5,804 nt of DNA from positions 1 to 5,804 of the forward strand of contig JABJFP010000172.1 of NCBI GenBank assembly GCA_018662715.1. The letters are read 5' to 3'. A model generated the notes under the pieces. That model was given only the letters and a program-made list of their open reading frames with translations, was not told the origin of the DNA and ran no database searches. Shown here piece by piece: positions 5,011 through 5,804 of this stretch; position 1 is the first letter of the stretch; each line of letters begins with the position of its first letter. Source of the DNA: Methanobacteriota archaeon (lineage in GTDB: Archaea > Thermoplasmatota > Poseidoniia > Poseidoniales > Poseidoniaceae). Position numbers and translations under genes: made by a program.

Positions 5011-5804
5011 ATGAAGCAAGGCCCAGTATTCCTCGCATTGCTTTTTCTCACTTCATTTTACTCAGGCTGTTTATCGTTTGATAACGATGAAAGTATGACC
5101 GTTCGGCTTGCTACAACAACATCAATGCGGGATTCAGGATTACTCGATCTTCTCATTGATGATTTCCAGAAAACATCTCCGTATACAGTAGAATACGTTG
5201 CGGTTGGAACGGGAGCAGCTCTTGTTCTTGGAGAAAATAAGGACGTTGACGCCCTCATTGTACACGCCCCAGAGCAAGAATTAGAATTTGTTGAAAATGG
5301 GTTTGGTGATGATTCAAGTGCGATTGCTTGGAATCGTTTTGTTCTTCTCGCACCGACAGGCTACAATTCATCTATTTTTGATGCCTTTGAGTCCATCTAT
5401 GAAGATGAAAGTTGCTTTATTTCACGGGGAGATTTTTCAGGAACACACCATAAGGAACAGAGTATTTGGAGGTCATTGAATCAGACAAATGACGTACCCA
5501 TGGTCGAAGATGCAGACGGCTATCATCCAGAAGGAGATTGGTATTACTCAATCGGTCAAGGCATGGGTGCAGCGATTAACATGGCCGATGAAAAATCTTG
5601 TTCCACACTTTCAGACCGTGGTACTGCTCTAAATTTTGCTCAGCAGACTTCACTCCAACGAACAGATTTCTCCGATGAAATTTTATTCAATCCCTATTCA
5701 TTTATTTTTGTGTCAGACATGGAGCGCCAAGGAGCAGAAGCGTTTCTTAATTTCCTTCTAAATGATGGGCAGCAACGTATTGAAGACTATACCATCAACG
5801 ATGA
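5011..5804 (+). CDS. tupA: TupA-like tungstate-binding lipoprotein of an ABC transporter (3' end cut off)
   Basis: This is the substrate-binding component of a TupABC-type tungstate (or molybdate) importer, anchored outside the cell membrane. Residues 1-19 form a short signal peptide (Lys2, hydrophobic core, FYSG) before Cys20, the probable lipidated residue; Tyr at -3 is unusual for a lipobox. Family motifs are clear: LATTTS with TTTS at 35-38, DSGLLD (41-46), VAVGTGAAL (63-71), VHAPEQE (84-90), SRGDFSGTHHKE (138-149) and GQGMG (182-186), then TLSDRGTAL (199-207). TTTS and SRGDxSGTH are the segments that contact the oxyanion in this family. The frame stays open through 264 codons to the window end. 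It starts 1 nt after the zinc-ribbon stop, suggesting coupled translation. Permease and ATPase genes would be expected just beyond the window. Tungstate and molybdate cannot be told apart with certainty here. Confidence 0.93.
   Translation, partial: MKQGPVFLALLFLTSFYSGCLSFDNDESMTVRLATTTSMRDSGLLDLLIDDFQKTSPYTVEYVAVGTGAALVLGENKDVDALIVHAPEQELEFVENGFGDDSSAIAWNRFVLLAPTGYNSSIFDAFESIYEDESCFISRGDFSGTHHKEQSIWRSLNQTNDVPMVEDADGYHPEGDWYYSIGQGMGAAINMADEKSCSTLSDRGTALNFAQQTSLQRTDFSDEILFNPYSFIFVSDMERQGAEAFLNFLLNDGQQRIEDYTIND

Overview
The window most resembles a planktonic archaeon of the Thermoplasmatota, perhaps marine group II (Poseidoniales). The grounds are an archaeal CPSF2-type beta-CASP nuclease, a free-standing AlaX editing protein, a two-cluster ferredoxin beside a geranylgeranyl-reductase-like flavoprotein, tightly packed genes and mostly weak or absent Shine-Dalgarno sites. 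Base composition looks moderate. The taxon is an inference; no rRNA or other marker is present.

Left part (1-3112): the last 41 codons of a plus-strand reading frame (1-126) meet a minus-strand gene stop to stop, with no base between them. Four minus-strand genes follow, read from right to left: a two-[4Fe-4S] ferredoxin (3112-2825), a short FAD-type Rossmann flavoprotein (2823-2086), a membrane fatty-acid-desaturase-family enzyme with three histidine boxes (2007-922), and AlaX (897-127). Ferredoxin and flavoprotein are 1 nt apart. Desaturase and AlaX are 24 nt apart. The 78-bp gap between the two pairs holds a perfect 17-bp palindrome just ahead of the desaturase.

Centre (3113-3348): a 236-bp divergent intergenic region. 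It contains an approximate 22-bp inverted element, one copy ahead of each divergent gene, and a 14-bp direct repeat with a 28-bp period. It is the most structured non-coding stretch in the window.

Right part (3349-5804): three plus-strand genes. They encode a beta-CASP metallo-beta-lactamase RNase, a 97-residue basic zinc-ribbon protein of unknown role, and the beginning of a TupA-like tungstate-binding lipoprotein that runs off the window. The last two are 1 nt apart.

How they may work together: the ferredoxin, flavoprotein and desaturase could form a small redox module acting on membrane lipid chains, with the ferredoxin supplying electrons for saturation, desaturation or both. AlaX (removal of misacylated amino acids from tRNA-Ala) appears only to share the transcript. 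The nuclease, zinc-ribbon and tungstate-uptake genes have no obvious common pathway. No mobile element, CRISPR array, tRNA or rRNA was seen.
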